DNA of 64,000 nucleotides from Blastobasis lacticolella (Eukaryota; Arthropoda; Insecta; Lepidoptera; Blastobasidae). Below, piece by piece: positions 12,001 to 27,000 of this stretch. The position numbers were made by a program, and so were the translations under genes. The stretch is taken from positions 6,948,122 to 7,012,121 of the forward strand of contig LR990044.1 of the NCBI GenBank assembly GCA_905147135.1. Reading direction: 5' to 3'. Positions within the stretch are counted from its first letter, which is position 1. Every line of letters begins with the position of its first letter. Below the pieces are notes generated by a model. The model was not told the DNA's origin. It ran no database searches and saw only the letters and a program-made list of their open reading frames with translations.

Positions 12001-15000
12001 TTAGTGCGTGGTAGATTTGTACTTAAGCAGTAGAAAACATTGGTACAGGGTCCTAAGTGAGATTCAAACCTAGGTCGCTGACTTACAAGGCGGAGGTTCT
12101 CGCTATAACAACTTTCTACCCAACTTACAAATCGTATTATGACTATTCGTCGAAATGCTTCGGCGTTTCCGATAAAGTTCTATGCATCTCATTTGAGAGC
12201 TAACGAACCGACAGAGGAATGCTAAGTACACTGCATAGAGAACGATATACTTAAGTTTTTTTTTTTATGTTATACGGCAGACAAACAGGCAAGCGGGCCC
12301 CCTGATGGGCAGTGGTCACCGCCGCCTATGGACATCAGTAACACTAGGGGAGCTACCTCTAATATACCTCTTGAACGAACCTATATCATAGTTCAAAGAA
12401 AACAATGTGGCTAGGACCTCATTCCACATCCGAATCTTACGAGCGAGAAACGTTCTTTCGAAGTTTCGTGTGGTGACCAACAAAGGGTCTACGTAGTGTG
12501 GATGAGTACCCAGCCCACGGCGGGTGGTGCGGTGGCGGAATTTTCTCTATTTGTTTACATCGATGGAACATTTGTCTGATGAGATGGACTGTACGCTAAC
12601 TTGTTTTTATCGTCGGAAGTCTACATCTGTGGTGTAGAAATATAAATTTATTCTTTCTTTATGTGCTTAACAGTAATTCGTACACATTTTAAGTGAGTAC
12701 ATCAAACGTCTTCCAAGAAACATTTAATCTCCATCATCAAACGATATTACGTTAACTTCAGTATATTACATCCCATTCCTTTGGTACGTAGCACACAGTG
12801 ATTACATTTCCGTTTAAATTGCGTCACGGTCGACGGAAGCCCTTGGAAAACGTTGACATGACACGCTGACACGAACACTCCAGTTTTGTATATAATGCGT
12901 AGCACTTTCTAGAGTCCCGTAGTAAAACAAGGAAGTCTCGCCGTGTCACAAACTGGAGAGGTGAAATTTTGTACGGTTTTCGCATTAATCACGCGAAGTT
13001 ATAAAATGTTTAAAAGTGGGTGTCGCCCCAGCAACTGAAGCAGGTGTGGTTTTTTGTCTCTTCCGGTCCAATTTGTCGTTGAATAGGTATTTTAAAAACG
13101 TAAAACATTTTTGGATTTAGAAAACTGCCCAGTTAAGTATAAGTAAGGTCGTTATGATAACAATACTAATAATATGAAAGCCCGGTTGCACTAAACTTAG
13201 GCAATTGCCATAAAATATTTCTAAGCATTTAAGAGTCACAAGATCGGTCTTATAAAAAGAGTGACTTAGCGAGTTAAGTTAATAATATTTTAAATCGAGT
13301 TAGGCGTCGCGTAAAGTTTGGTGCAACCATAAGAGAGGTAGGACATAGTGAGATATTCCGCTCGAATCGGAGCCGCCCGACTGGGCAAGTCCCTACACTA
13401 GCCAAACTACACTATTTTAATAGAGTTGTGTTTCTGCCGGCGAGTAAGTTTTCCAGTGTTCGATCGGGAACCGTGGATAAGGAGGCTCCCAGCTGTTTCG
13501 TGGCTGAGTGGGGGCGGTGTGTTGGCGCGGCAGTCAGATAGATCTAGTGGAACGGCAGCCCGCTAGCTGCCCGCTACCCGCCCACAGGTTGAATAGGCTT
13601 CCGAACCCAGGCAAATACATAATCTCCGCTCTGGGAGGCTGAGATGCTAGCCTCGCGAAAAAAAAAAAACTGACGTAATGTTCCTGCCGGACGCCCCCCG
13701 CGCCAGCAGATCGCAGACTCCGTGGCAGTTTGCCGTGCCATTTTGCAAATGATACTTTTGTAATATTCTTTGATTTCAATAGACTTCCACAAGAAAAGAA
13801 ATAATAAATTAATGTATGCTCCTCCTATTTTCTTTTTTTATGATATGCTGTATACGTGGGCCCCTTAGAAAATAAATAACATATGATCATAGAAATAAAT
13901 ACCAGAAGTCATTGCATATGATCTGTTTATTCTGACTTGTCTTATTTGGTGAACAAACAATGCCCAAAATCACGACTTGCCGTTTCAATCACGCTACGTA
14001 TATTGTGTATAAATGTCTTGAATTATACAAGAAATACATAGAATATGAATTTCAACGAATACTGCTGCTCATTATCCATTTAAATACATAATTTACTGAA
14101 CCAAATAGGACAAGTCAGTTTGGACAGATTATAAAATTAAAAAGGCAGCACCACGACGCAAATAAACAAGTTCTCAGATTTACAGCGGGTAGCTTTTACG
14201 AGCACTGGGAGTGCTTTTTGAACGAATATGACCGACTTCGCTGACTGAGCAATACTATTAAGCCTCTCGTCTATTTCCCCTAAAATAAATGTTACAAAGA
14301 CACCGATGTCGCAGATGTGAACCCATGAGTTTGACTACGTGCCACTAACTTAGCTGATCCGGTGGCCAAAGCTGGAACTATGTTTCGCCATTTGAAAATG
14401 TCATATCAATTCCAACAACGACGCTGTCACCGGGTCTGACAAAAGTTTGGTGTACTTATATAGACTATTGACGTTTATTGGTGACGGGTTTCAGACACGT
14501 CATATCCGTCGAATATCCGTCTCGTTACGCCCGCATCTGAGGCAGGGATGAAAACCGAGGCAATTCGTAAAAGCCTCAAGGTAGAACAATTTCGTTGGTA
14601 GCATGCGTCTGTTGCAAAAGGTTCATATTATGCCGCATAGTTTTTTTTATTACAACTTCTTTAGGTAAATTTTCTAAGCAGTGATCAGTGAACAATAGTT
14701 AGTAAAACTGCGTTACTATACGAAGCAAGACACTTAACAGCGGCACTTTGCTAATGCGCTGATTACATTTGACTAAATTCAGTAACTAAATGCAGAAGCA
14801 AAAAGCGTGACAGCAAATCAAAGTGAAAAAATGTATTGCTCATAAAATAAGGTCAATTTTTGTATCACTTATATTATGTTACGTGTCGCGCCGATTTTCA
14901 AAAGCCGTGATACAAAAATGGGTCTTATTTAATGAAAAATACATTCCACTTTGATTTGCTCTCACGCTTTTTGCTTCTGAATTTAGTTACTGAATTTACT

Positions 15001-18000
15001 CAATCAGCGCATAAGTGAACACCCTGCGTACAATACGGCTCTATGATTGGACAATTTTGTTCATTTTGGAGGTCGCATAGTGCCGATAGCCAGTCTAGTG
15101 AAGTTTTGTCAGTTGGTACCTTGTCCGTGATCGCGCGCACTCTGATACGTCACAATAGGTAACGTTTCTGAATACTAAGAGTATCTGTATCTGTAGGTAG
15201 ATATCTGTATCTGTAGGTAGATAGTATTTTACAAAAACTAAATTAAACAAACCCTTTCTTTCGCATTACGAAGACATTCACTCAGTTATTTGACGACCTG
15301 AGTGGTTCTTCTTAGTGACAAAGGATGAAACCAAGCAATTGTAATATTTTTAGTTTGATAAATGTTTACAATATACCCAAATATAATAAGCGCATTAGTT
15401 CAGCAACTTAAAGAAAAATCCCGAATATTATTTTATATCTTATCAGTATATAGAACTCTTTAGACATACCATACTCTTTGACGACCTGAGTGGGTCAGTG
15501 TTCAAAATGCCGGTCTGCCACGCATGAGGTCCCGGGTTCGATTCCCGGCCGGGTAGAAATTTAAATGATGAATTGTAATTTCTGTTACGGGACTGGGTGT
15601 TCTATGTATAATAAGTATGTATTTAAAAATGTATATAAATAGTATATCAGTTAGCTAGCACTTATAGTACAAGTTTTGTCCACATAGAATAATAGAATAG
15701 AATTTGTAGCTTTGTAGCTTTATTTTTGCAAGAGATCTGCTGTTAAGCTGAGAGCCACGTCCGGAAAGAACTTGCCATATTTGCCACGCCGACAAAATAA
15801 CTCCTCTTTACTTTCCACGTATTGAAAACATTGTTCGCTTCTTTTCCTAAAATAAGGGAAAAGTTTTGCAAACACATAACTCATTTAATCCTGATCCGTA
15901 ATAAAAACAAAACGTTGAGCCATTATTTTCCTCGAAAGTTGAGCCGTAAAACTTCGTTTCGGATTATAGTCAAGGGACTTTCCTGTTCGGTTGGGTAAAC
16001 GAATATTTGAAGTCGACGCATTTTGTTTTCCAAAGTATGTACTAAGTAGCGACTCGACACGGTTTCGCACGGAAAGTAAAGTTCCAAAGATCACCCGCTG
16101 GTCCAAACCATGTCTGCCACCAAGCTATTGCTGGCGTCGTCGTGTTCCGGTTTGTAGGATCAGGTAGCCAGCATTGTCACAGGTATGAGGCAAACTATGT
16201 TATTCCTCGCAGTGACAGCGCGGCTACGGATACGTGTTTGTTATTCGAAACCTAATTCCTTTAATTTGTGTCCGGCAGAGTAGAATAGCACCAACCCCTT
16301 ACACTCGTGGGTGTCGTACCAGGCGACTAATGTTTTCGATACAAAAGATCAAAAGTCTCCGTAGGCTGGAAAATAGGCAGCAGCTTTTTCCATTGTTATA
16401 TTTATAACACTGCGCTCTCCAACCCGCCTGCCAAACGTGGAGATTAGGGCAATAACCTTCCGTTGCGTGGGAGACGCCCTAAGTCCTGCAGCGGACTGTT
16501 ATGGGCTGTGATGAGTGACAATTATAGTAAGTCTCAAATAAAATGGCAATAGCAGGAGAACTAAGGAACTAATTTGTAAATTGTCACAGCAATTGCTGAA
16601 ATGATTTAAATAATCGTATTCATTAAAATTTCTGTTTGTAATTTTTTTATAGTTTTCATGAAATTGTATCTACCAGCACATGAAAATTTTATTCGCCCCC
16701 CATCGTTATTAGAAACGAATTTAGGTAGGTGACTAAACGAACAAATAAGTTTTACATAAAATTTGGCAGATATCTTCCATTCAAGTATTAGAACGATTTT
16801 TCTAACCATATACGAATTAGTTTCAAGAGGTCAATAAACGCTATTACCAATATATTTGGCATCTACTACAGTTACCACTTTCCGTCAGGTCGGCTGTCTG
16901 CTCGTTAGTCTCTGAGTGGTACTCGTACCTTTAAAAACGTAAGCTACAGTACTTACTCGTATGTACGCAAGAAAATTCGATCTAGGCATCTGCGGTTTGC
17001 GGTTAATCGAGACGGTGAACATTGACGTCGTGTACATAACAAAGAACGTAATTGTTTGTCTTGTAAATGCTTACATATTATGTAGTTAGGGTTACCAACC
17101 CTACTATATAATATAGTATCCTACTATATTAGGAGTCTACCTACTATAAATTAAAATTAAAAATATGGTAGGCGAAACTACTATATTTAATTAGCACAAC
17201 ATAACCACTTACCGAAAAAACGAAACGCGTCCATAAGATCCTCAAGAGAAAAAAATTCCTGATACAAATCAAATATTTCATAACGATCTTGAGTCTTGAC
17301 ATTTGTATGACGTGACGTCAAACTCAAGTCAAATAAAACAAAACAGCTATGAAGCTCAATATAGCAGAAAATATACATACATTTTATTTAAAAAAACCTA
17401 CTCTATATTTTTCGATTAATTCCCTACCTACTATATTTTTATGGCTTCTAAACCCGAAAATACTATATTTGGTCTAACAAATGTTGGCAACCCTATATGT
17501 AGTATACAATTTTCGCGTCTGTCTGTCCTTATATCCGTTAGGCCCGGATTATATCAAGCGTCGGCGACGCACCTTGCGTCACCGACGCAACCTGCGTCGC
17601 CGACGCACCATGCGTCGCCGACGCAACCTGCGTCGCCGACGCAGGTTGCGTCGGGTTGTCAAACGCTAGACTTCAACAGTTTAAACGCACTGCCTTGACT
17701 AAAATCGGGCAGAGCGAGAGTCACCATCGATAGTCCTGTGTCCCTTTCTAGTGTTGCCACCATTGTTGATGAAAATTCCGAATTACTTTTATTATTTGGC
17801 GCGGACACCGACCTCAGGGCCAGGCAGAGCCGGACCGGGTGCAATCTGAAGGTTATATTTTCACCAGGGTCCAGCCCAAGCTAACCCTGCTACTCGGAAA
17901 CTATTAGCCCTAGAACACTAGTTCCTAGAGTGAAATGATAGCATTCCTCGAGATCATCATTTCGTATGACAGCTGTTAATGTTAAGTATTTTATAAATCG

Positions 18001-21000
18001 GTACACATTGGTCCTAAAACACTAGCTTCTAGAGAGAAATGATAGTACTTGTTGAGATCTACATTTCGAATGACAGCTGTCATTGTTAAATCTTTTATAA
18101 ATCGGTACCCATTGGTCCTAAAACACTAGTTTCTAGAGAGAAATGATAGTACTTGTTGAGATCTACATTTCGAATGACAGCTGTCAAAGTTTGAACTGAA
18201 ATAACGCCTAAACTATTGGTGCTATAACACTCGTTCCTAAAAAAAAATGATAGTGTTCGCCGAGATCTACATTTCGCATGACAGCTGTCAAACTTAGAAC
18301 TGTTGTAACTCGGAAACGATTGGTCTTAGAACACTAGTTCCTTGAGCAATACGATAGTACTCATCGAGATCTACATTTTGGATGACAGTTCTAAGTTTGA
18401 CAGCTGTCATACGAAATGTAGATCTCGACAAGTACTATCATATTTCTTTAGAAACTAGTGTTCTAGAACCAATGGGTTCCGAGTTATAACACATTTAAGT
18501 TTGACAGCTGTCACCCGAAATGTAGATATCGACGAGTACTATCACTTCTCTTTAGAAACTAGTGTCGTAGGATAAATGGTTACCGAACTCTTTTATCTGT
18601 TTTGTGGAACAAAAAGTCGTAGGTTAATAATTATGTCGACTCGACGTTTGTCGGAGAAACGTTCAGTCATAGCCTCCTTCATTTTACAAGCCATGCGCAG
18701 AAGTTTGACAACGTCGCATTTTTTAATTTTAGTGAACCTGAAAATTACTGTAAAACTTTCTTCGCGGTCGTCGTCGTTTAATGTTATTAGTTATTTAAGT
18801 GATTAAATATATGCAATAGTTAGATAATATGAAACTGGATAGATTACTGAACTATTTACCTATCTATTTACTTGCAATAGTATTATGCTACTATTATAAA
18901 TGCGAAATACAATATGTATAATGCATGTTTGGTTTTGTATGTAATGGATGTTTGTTACTCCTTCACGCAAAAACTACTGAACGGATTTAAATGCAATTTG
19001 GCAGTTATATAGAATATAGCTTAGAATAGCACGTTTGCTATAACTTTTCCCGAAATTTAATGTGATTCCCGGAAACGGGTACGGAACGTTATAACAGAAT
19101 TTTATGAGGACGCAGTCGCGGCCAAAAGCTATTATGAAATGAAATAATCTATGCCAGCCAAAATATTGCCCAATTTATTCACTATTAGGTATAATACATT
19201 TTAAACATTCTTATTTAAGTATCTAAGTATATGAAAACTAACTACTTACTTACCTATTGTACCTATCTACTTTTTCAACGGTCACATCATCGTCGACAAT
19301 CAAATGTAACACATGGAATGCGAAATAAAGAAATTTAAATTGAAAGATCGCGGTTTAAAGTAGTTGTAATAACTTTCACACTGCGAAAATGTTTGCTGCA
19401 CGCGAAGGATCCTTCGATGGGACTCCAGCATGCTTGGGGAATAGCAGAAGTCCATTTGTTTAATAGAATTACATCTTTTGGAAAGCAAAACTTCGGCACA
19501 GCTTCTTGCTCATTTTTAAGGATTAATCATAATTATACTTGCATTTTTCAAATGCTACAACGCCTTTGCATCTATTAGAGAATGATTACGATTATAAAAC
19601 AGAATTTGATTTATGAAGAAGTAAAAAACGAACAACAAAAATAGTGAAGGGTTGTTTTTTAAAAATCGTATTTATCCTATTTTGGCGCAATTATGAATAT
19701 TTTTGCTTTTATTTACCTTCTTATATGGTCCATACAAACGCGTTTATTTACAGTTTCACCAATATATTTTTAATTTATCATCATAAAATTCATAATTTTC
19801 CCGCACATTGACATGTAAACAATGAGTAAATCGGTTCACAGCGACGTTGTCGTTCCGTGCTACAGCATGGCTTGTAAGATAAAGGAGGCTATGGTTCAGT
19901 AGATCAAAAGGTATTTTGACAACTACTTTTCGGATTGTACGGATTACCTCATAATAATACCAAATTTACGGTAAATATATTTCTCCAATAATGGCAACAC
20001 CAAACACAACACTTGTCAATTTAGAATGACGGTGATTATGCCAATAACATTGTGTTTACACTGTTAGAAAGGGACAAAGGACTATCGATGGTGACTCTCA
20101 CTCTGCCCGGTTTTAGTCAAAGCAGTGCGCAGTGGGTAGTAAGTCCATGGTTTAAACAGGTATAAACGTTCAGATGTCAATAGTCTAAAAGTCCATGGTT
20201 TAAACAGGTATAAACATTCAGATGTCAATAGTCTAAAGGTCTATATGCACTTGTGCTGCAAAACGCAGAGACAGGTTTGATGATGGCGTGCACCGTCCAT
20301 ACGAGTGGGTAGCACCACCTGCACCGCATTCAGCCGAACCGGTGCGATGCATAATAAATAATAATAATGTTCCGGTAAATCATGTGTTACATGCTGAACA
20401 TGGTTCGATTTTGATAATATGAATATTTCAGCTTTCAGACATAGGTGTATGAGATTTAAAAAGTAATACTGTCTTAGCGACACAGGGCTAGGACAGGGCG
20501 AGGACGCGTCGCAGACACGACTTGAAACATACAGAAAAGACGAGGCAAGGGCGCGCCGCGGGCGAGAGCAGGGGTGCGGGCGGGGCGCGGGAGCCGGGCC
20601 TCGCCCGCAGCGCTTGCTGTCCTTGTCTTGCCTACGCTCTTGACTTATCCGCGACGGCGCCGCGTCCTTGCCCTGTCTTTTCTGTATGTTTTAAGTCGCG
20701 TCCGCGTCCCGTCTGTGCCCTGTCCGCGACGTGTCTGAGTCTTTTCTGTGTGGCCGCTCGCTTAGGTATGTGTTTGTTGACGCAATTGATTTCATACAAG
20801 GAAGAACGCTTTATCGCAAATGGTTACGTGTATGAATAAAAAAAGTCATTTATCTTCGAACTGTGACGAACTGTTTCTTAGACTAACATATGGGGTCGGC
20901 TTAAAAAAATAATATGACATACAAACTCTATTTAAAACCTTGTCCTGCCTAACACTACACATCTTTGACTGAAGTAACGCGCAATATCGCGTCGCAGCAG

Positions 21001-24000
21001 TGCGTTCAGAATAGACGTTGCAGTGCAGTTGCCGTGCCGCTGCCGCGTCGCGCAGCGTAAGTGCGTGTTCACCTTTATTAGCACTTTTGAATCCGCGACC
21101 CTAAGAAGATATGCTGTACATCCATTTAACACAGAAAGACATTTGTATGGCCAATTTCATACCCATTTTAACAGACTCAGAAAGTACCTATTGTATATCC
21201 GCTTTTATAAAAGCTACAGAAAGTACACAATTAGAAAAGATAACCTAAATCTACAAATAAAAAAAATTCTCAACACAAAAAACTGAAGAATATTATCGAT
21301 GAAAAACCAACCATCTGAACATGTTACCTAATGCTGTCTGTTTGTCAATGCGTTTGTGCGCGCTTATCTCAGGAACGGCTTAAATGATTTAAGTGCAGTT
21401 TCAATAATGTATAATTGTTGTAAGCTTCACTTAAATGTAGTGTTTGTGAAATGTTTTATTTAGATAAAAAGTAAATTAATAAAGATATATCAATTTAAAC
21501 TCATTTTGTTCTATAAAAATGCTGTTTTGTTAAATTGGCTGAAACTTTAGTCATCTAAGTAGATGTTGACTGAAAATTTAAATATAAACAAAAAATGACT
21601 GTTTCAGAGATTCTGACTTTTCCGATATAAGTTGATCTCAGCTCTATATTATCAATCAAAAATATTAAATAAATATACTTGAACAATTCACACAGCGCCA
21701 TCTTGCCTCAAAGTAAGCAAAGCTTGTGTTATGGATGCTAGATAACTAAACTTACTTACATATTTTTTAAATACATACTCATGATAAGTACATATAACAC
21801 CTAGACCCAGATAACATATATTAAAATTCATCATTTCTGAATCGAACCCAGGATCTCTGGGTGGCAGACAGAAACAGGATTTAACTTAGTGATGCTGATG
21901 TTTTGTGGCGTTTCAAATCCACTTAAACAGAAGTCAGTCAGATCAAGGGGTTATGTAGAAGACTACCATAGGCCAGCGCCAGCGTATACTCCTTTAAGAT
22001 CTAAACTTTTAAGTGAACATGGCCTACTAGCGCAGTCTTATAACCAGTTACAATGAGTGCCTTGTATGCTTTTTGCGGAATTTGACCCCATAGAAACTAT
22101 GTAACATATTCAGCAAAATAAATCTGAACAGTAAAATATAACCTTGAAAGTCATTACCTGTGGAACCAGTGTAGAACCAGTTCACCTGATATCCTTTTAA
22201 GTTTATCACAGATTTAAGTGTGATTATTTTCATGGGGAATATTTTTGCATATGATAGAATGAGTTGAAGATGAGTATTTAACGCGAACAAAGTCGCGGGC
22301 AACCGCTAGTAATTAAGTTGGATATTTTTGCAAACTTTTTACTTTGCAATACTCAATGGTAGGTGCCACAAACTTACCCGACACGGTGACGGCGTCGCTG
22401 TTGTTGACAAACAAAATGACATTTTTAAATGGCGACACTTAGTTCAGCTTTTAGCCACCGGGCCAGATAAGTTTGTGGCGAAATTTTAGTGACAATGACT
22501 TGTCACTAAAAGCTTCCCCCAAACAGGGGCGATCTGTAGTTCTTAAAGGGAACACAGCAGAAAACCCACGACGCGTTCTGCAAGCGGGTGGCCGTGACAT
22601 CCCCCTTCGCTGCACAGGTCATACATGTGATTATTATTGTGATAGGCCAGTGCATTGACTATCTTTCGGAGGTTGGGCATACCTCTGACCGGTGTGACTT
22701 GGGTGTAGTTTATTATTATTAAGTATAATTATTTTCTTTTTTTTTGTCAATGGCTTGATCTAGAGGCGACTGTTAACTATAAATCTGAGGGCGATAGCTG
22801 CCAGCTGGATGCGGAAGCACAGGACAGGATGTTGTGGAGATCTCGGAAGGCGGCATATGCTCAACATGGGTGTCTTTTGGCTGATATGATGAACGTCTGT
22901 ACGCGGGCGCATTCAGTCCAATAGTACGCGACCGCATCGCCCACGCCTGTGTGGGGTCAGGGTCTATTATGGATAGCCCATAGAGTTACTATACGAGGTA
23001 TATAACTCTATGGATATATCTTGTGATATCCAGTCTCCCAGTCTCTATCCAAACTCATTTTGCAGTATATAAACTCCTTGTCTTGTTGATATAAAAACCC
23101 TGCTTTAGTGCGGGCACAGACCTATGGAAAAGGTCAGGGACGGGCCCAACCGGCACACCTACCGGGCCGGACATTCTTAAAATTTTCTTAGTCGTTATCA
23201 AGCGCTTGCCGGGAAAGGTTAACGGGTAGAAATAGATGACGAATTAATGTGCATCGCCTTACTGCTTGGCGCTGAAAACCTACAAAAAAGGGAAAGATGG
23301 TAGGTTGGATGAGGAGAGGAAAAAAATTCGGGTAGGCAGTATCAGTCTACTGAACTACTGTACCTACTCGTCCATATCTACATTTCGAATGACGGCTGTT
23401 AAACTTAAAGCCGTTATAACTCTGATTCTATTGGTCTTAGAACACTAGTCTCTAAAAAGAATTATATCACTCGTCGAGATACACATTTAAAGTAACTGTT
23501 GCAAATTGAAAACTGTTATAACTTGAGAACCATAGGTCCTAGAAGAATAGTTTCTATAGAAAAATGATATTAGGTACTCGTCGAAATCTACGTTTTGTGA
23601 GAGAGACGTTAAATTTAAAACTGTCATTCGAAATGTAGAATTCGACGAGTACTATCATATATCTTTAGGGACTAGTGTTCCAGGACCAATAGTTTCCGAA
23701 TAGAAAGAGTCACCTTGGGGCTGGACCCAGTTCAAGCCTCAGGCTAAACAGAGCCAACTTGACCCGGGTCCAATTCATGTATTCACGAAGACTGATGACA
23801 GTAGACTGATACGTATTTTTTTCTCGTCTTCATCTAACATTAAACTTCACATCAACATATCTATTTACTTCTTGCCACGCAACGTCTTTGAGATTACGGT
23901 TGTGATAATCCTTGTTTTTTATGTTTCAACATAGAAATTTTTGCCCTGCCAAAGTAATGGACTCAGGGTCAACCATAGAGGAATATACCTTTCCCAGGTA

Positions 24001-27000
24001 TACCAATCTCTTTGATAATTACAGATCCGCCCCAATGTCCACGACGATTCCACGAATGGGCCCGGCCCGGAAAGCTTACGGTCTGTATATGCCGATTATA
24101 AGAAGATTATATGCAAGGACGGTTCGGACGTTTCAGGACGGTTGAAAGTTTTAACCGGGTGCGCTCTCCGGGCGTCTATAAGTGTGTGACGGCTAGTACA
24201 TTTTCGATGAAAATAATATGGCCTTCACGTTAAACCCGGCCCGGCCCTGATCGGCAGGTCTGGCCCGGCCCGGCCCTGACCGGTAGGTCTGTGCCCGGCC
24301 TTAGAATTCTTGACGCATCTTGTCAACTTAAAATTATATGAACTTCTAATGCGCGCGCCGACGCAACCTGCGTTTTACCTGCGTCGCCGACGCAACCTGC
24401 GTTTTACCTGCGTCGGCGCGCGCATTTGAAAATCATACAATTTTGAGTTGACAGCTTAACGAAAGATGCGTCGCCGACGCAGGCAGCGTCGATAACGCAG
24501 GTTGCGTCGGCGACGCAGGTAAAACGCAGGTTGCGTCGGCGCGCGCATTAGAAGTTCATACAATTTTGAGTTGACAGCATAACGCAAGTTGCGTCGCCGA
24601 CGCAACGTGCGTCGCCGACGCTTGATATAATCCGCGCCTTAACGCCTCCAAAACCACGCAACGAATTTTGAAACGGTTTTCACTATCATTTAGAGAATTT
24701 CTTCCGGAAGGTTTGTATGAAGAATCTATAAATAGTATAAAACAAAGTCGTTTCCCGCCTTCTGCATCTATGTACACTGAGATCTTAAAAATACGCAACG
24801 GATTTTAATGCGTTTTCAATTTTCAAGAACAGGTAGAGTGATTCATGAGGCAGGTTTGTACTCAAACTCAACGTCCAAAATATTTATTAAATTTTAAGTC
24901 TACAAGAAACACTTATGATAAATAAATATAACAAACGAATAGTACAGATTAGACAAAACTTTAGGCAAGAAAATCAAGAAAAAAAGCAAGAATAAAAGGG
25001 TAGGTAGGGGTAAAGTAGGTGTAGGCGAACGAAGTCGCGCCGGTACATGCATATAAAGAAACTCTGAGAACCGTGGCGACGACGTAGGTACCGGGAAATC
25101 GCAGCGTAGCCCCCCCCCCCCCCCCCCCGCACGATATAGATGGACAGGACAGAAGACATTGTGAGGGTCTGAAGGTCTGGTGGGGAAAGCTGTTCAACCA
25201 GTCTCTGGGTCCCCAGCAGAAGACCTTGGTTAACCGTACCTGCTAGACCTGGTCAAACGGTATTAGGAGGCACACCTAACGAGTGGCGAGCTCGTTGCGA
25301 TGCCGAAGTTCGACTAGTCTCAAACTACGAAACGGTGACCCATCTAGTTCCCAGAGTAAGCGAATTGCTTAACCTTGGTTGTCGGACTTGCAAGCATGCT
25401 GCCAGTAACCAGTGCCGCTTCCACCAACAGAATCAACAGAATATAAGTACCATAGAATCAATAAATCTCAATATTGCTATAGGTCGACAACTTAATTGGT
25501 GTATCGCCTGCGGTATGAGGGGGGCAGAATGGGTGACGTCATGTGACATTTAGGGGCTGAGCGTGGGGGCGCGGGGCAGGGAGCACAAGGGACGTTTCTC
25601 AGTACGCCCGCGGACTCCGCACAGCGCGGTTGGTTATTTTGTTACGGATTCTCGGAACAACGCACACGAGGTTAATTTACCGATGATAAATCCTGAGATG
25701 GAAGCTCGAAAATGTTTACTAAAAACATTAATAGAAGCACAGTGGTTTCCAAAGTGTGCGCGAAGAGGAAGGAGGGGCGCTGTGAGGCGCTCCCATCTTC
25801 TCGTCTCGAAACTAAACTTAGATGTTCATTTGTACATATTAATTCATTATCATCATATCAGCCGTAAGATGCCTGCCTGCCTGCCGTAAGAAGACTGCTG
25901 GGCATAGGCATCCCCCAGAGATCTCTACAATGGGTATTGCGCCTTCCGCATTCAGCTACACATGCGATCTTTACCAGATCGTCGGTACACCTAGTGGGAG
26001 GCCTGGTCACGCTGCGTCTTCCGGTACGTGATCGCCACTCGAGAACTTTCCTGCCCCATAGGCCATCTGCGAGCTATGTGCCCTGCCCGCTTGGCAATCT
26101 TTCGAGATATGTCGGTGACCTTAGTTCGCTTTCGGATCCCCTCATTCCTGATTCTATCGCGTAATGACACTCCGAGGATAGCCATTACCCTTTGGGCTAC
26201 AGTGAATTTTCTTATAAGGCCCACAGTGCGCCATAAAATAAATATGAAGAAAAACTTACTTTTTCGAACCGAATTAAAACTTTAGATTTAGTTATAAAAG
26301 CCATTGGCAAAGATTAGGTTTCTCGTCTCGGGATATTATGCTTAATCTTGGGACAAGTTCGAGCATAATCACGTGTGCATTCTTTTTCCGAGGAACGTCA
26401 TCAACTGTCTCGTTTCGCGGAAGAAAATGCTCACTGCCCCGCGCCCCGCACCCCCGCGTTCATCCACGTAAAACCACCCTCCCACCTACCTCACCTATCG
26501 CAGGCGATGTACCGGTTAAGTTGTGTGTGACTTGAGTTATAGCTTTGTCTTGGGATAGTTTGAATCCCTCGTTGTACTCTGGATACAGAGTTATCTCATG
26601 TTAAGTTTGGAGTTAAATATGGCCACCGTGACGTATTCGCAATACGCTGCCTTATCCCTTATCCCTCGGGTGAATAAACAACTATTATAATGAGTTTGTA
26701 AAAGTAAATATTCTAAGAAAGTTTTCCCGTGAGGCGACTTTTTATGCAGTAATGCGAGCGTAAGTGTAATTAGGTAAGTACAGTTGAAAAATTAAAGTTT
26801 TTAGGGTTCCATACGTTCTAAAAAACCGAACCCTATAAGTGTGCTATCGGAGCCATCTATCACAGCCACCGTTCTTCGAAACTACTGAACTGAACTGATT
26901 AAGTTGAATCCAATCTGGTGGTGTTCAACCAAAACTCAGGCGTGTTTGTTTTCCGCCAAAAGTAGTCCATGCCATCTGACTCCTATTTTTCGGGATGTAC

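Noticed and set aside
17481..17669. Arg-rich 62-codon frame and the Pro/Ala-rich frame beside it
   Set aside because: Pure translation of the GCGTCGCCGACGC repeats in two frames.
17868..18590. CRISPR-like regular spacing
   Set aside because: The 104-bp units are similar along their whole length with no unique spacers, reverse orientation, and lie in a eukaryotic intron.
20522..20839. 105-codon frame rich in Gly, Ala, Arg and Cys
   Set aside because: Crosses a GC-rich palindromic MITE; no domain and no splice context.
25563..25889. 108-codon frame
   Set aside because: Runs from unique sequence into antisense RTE tail, so the C-terminus is transposon; no domain visible.
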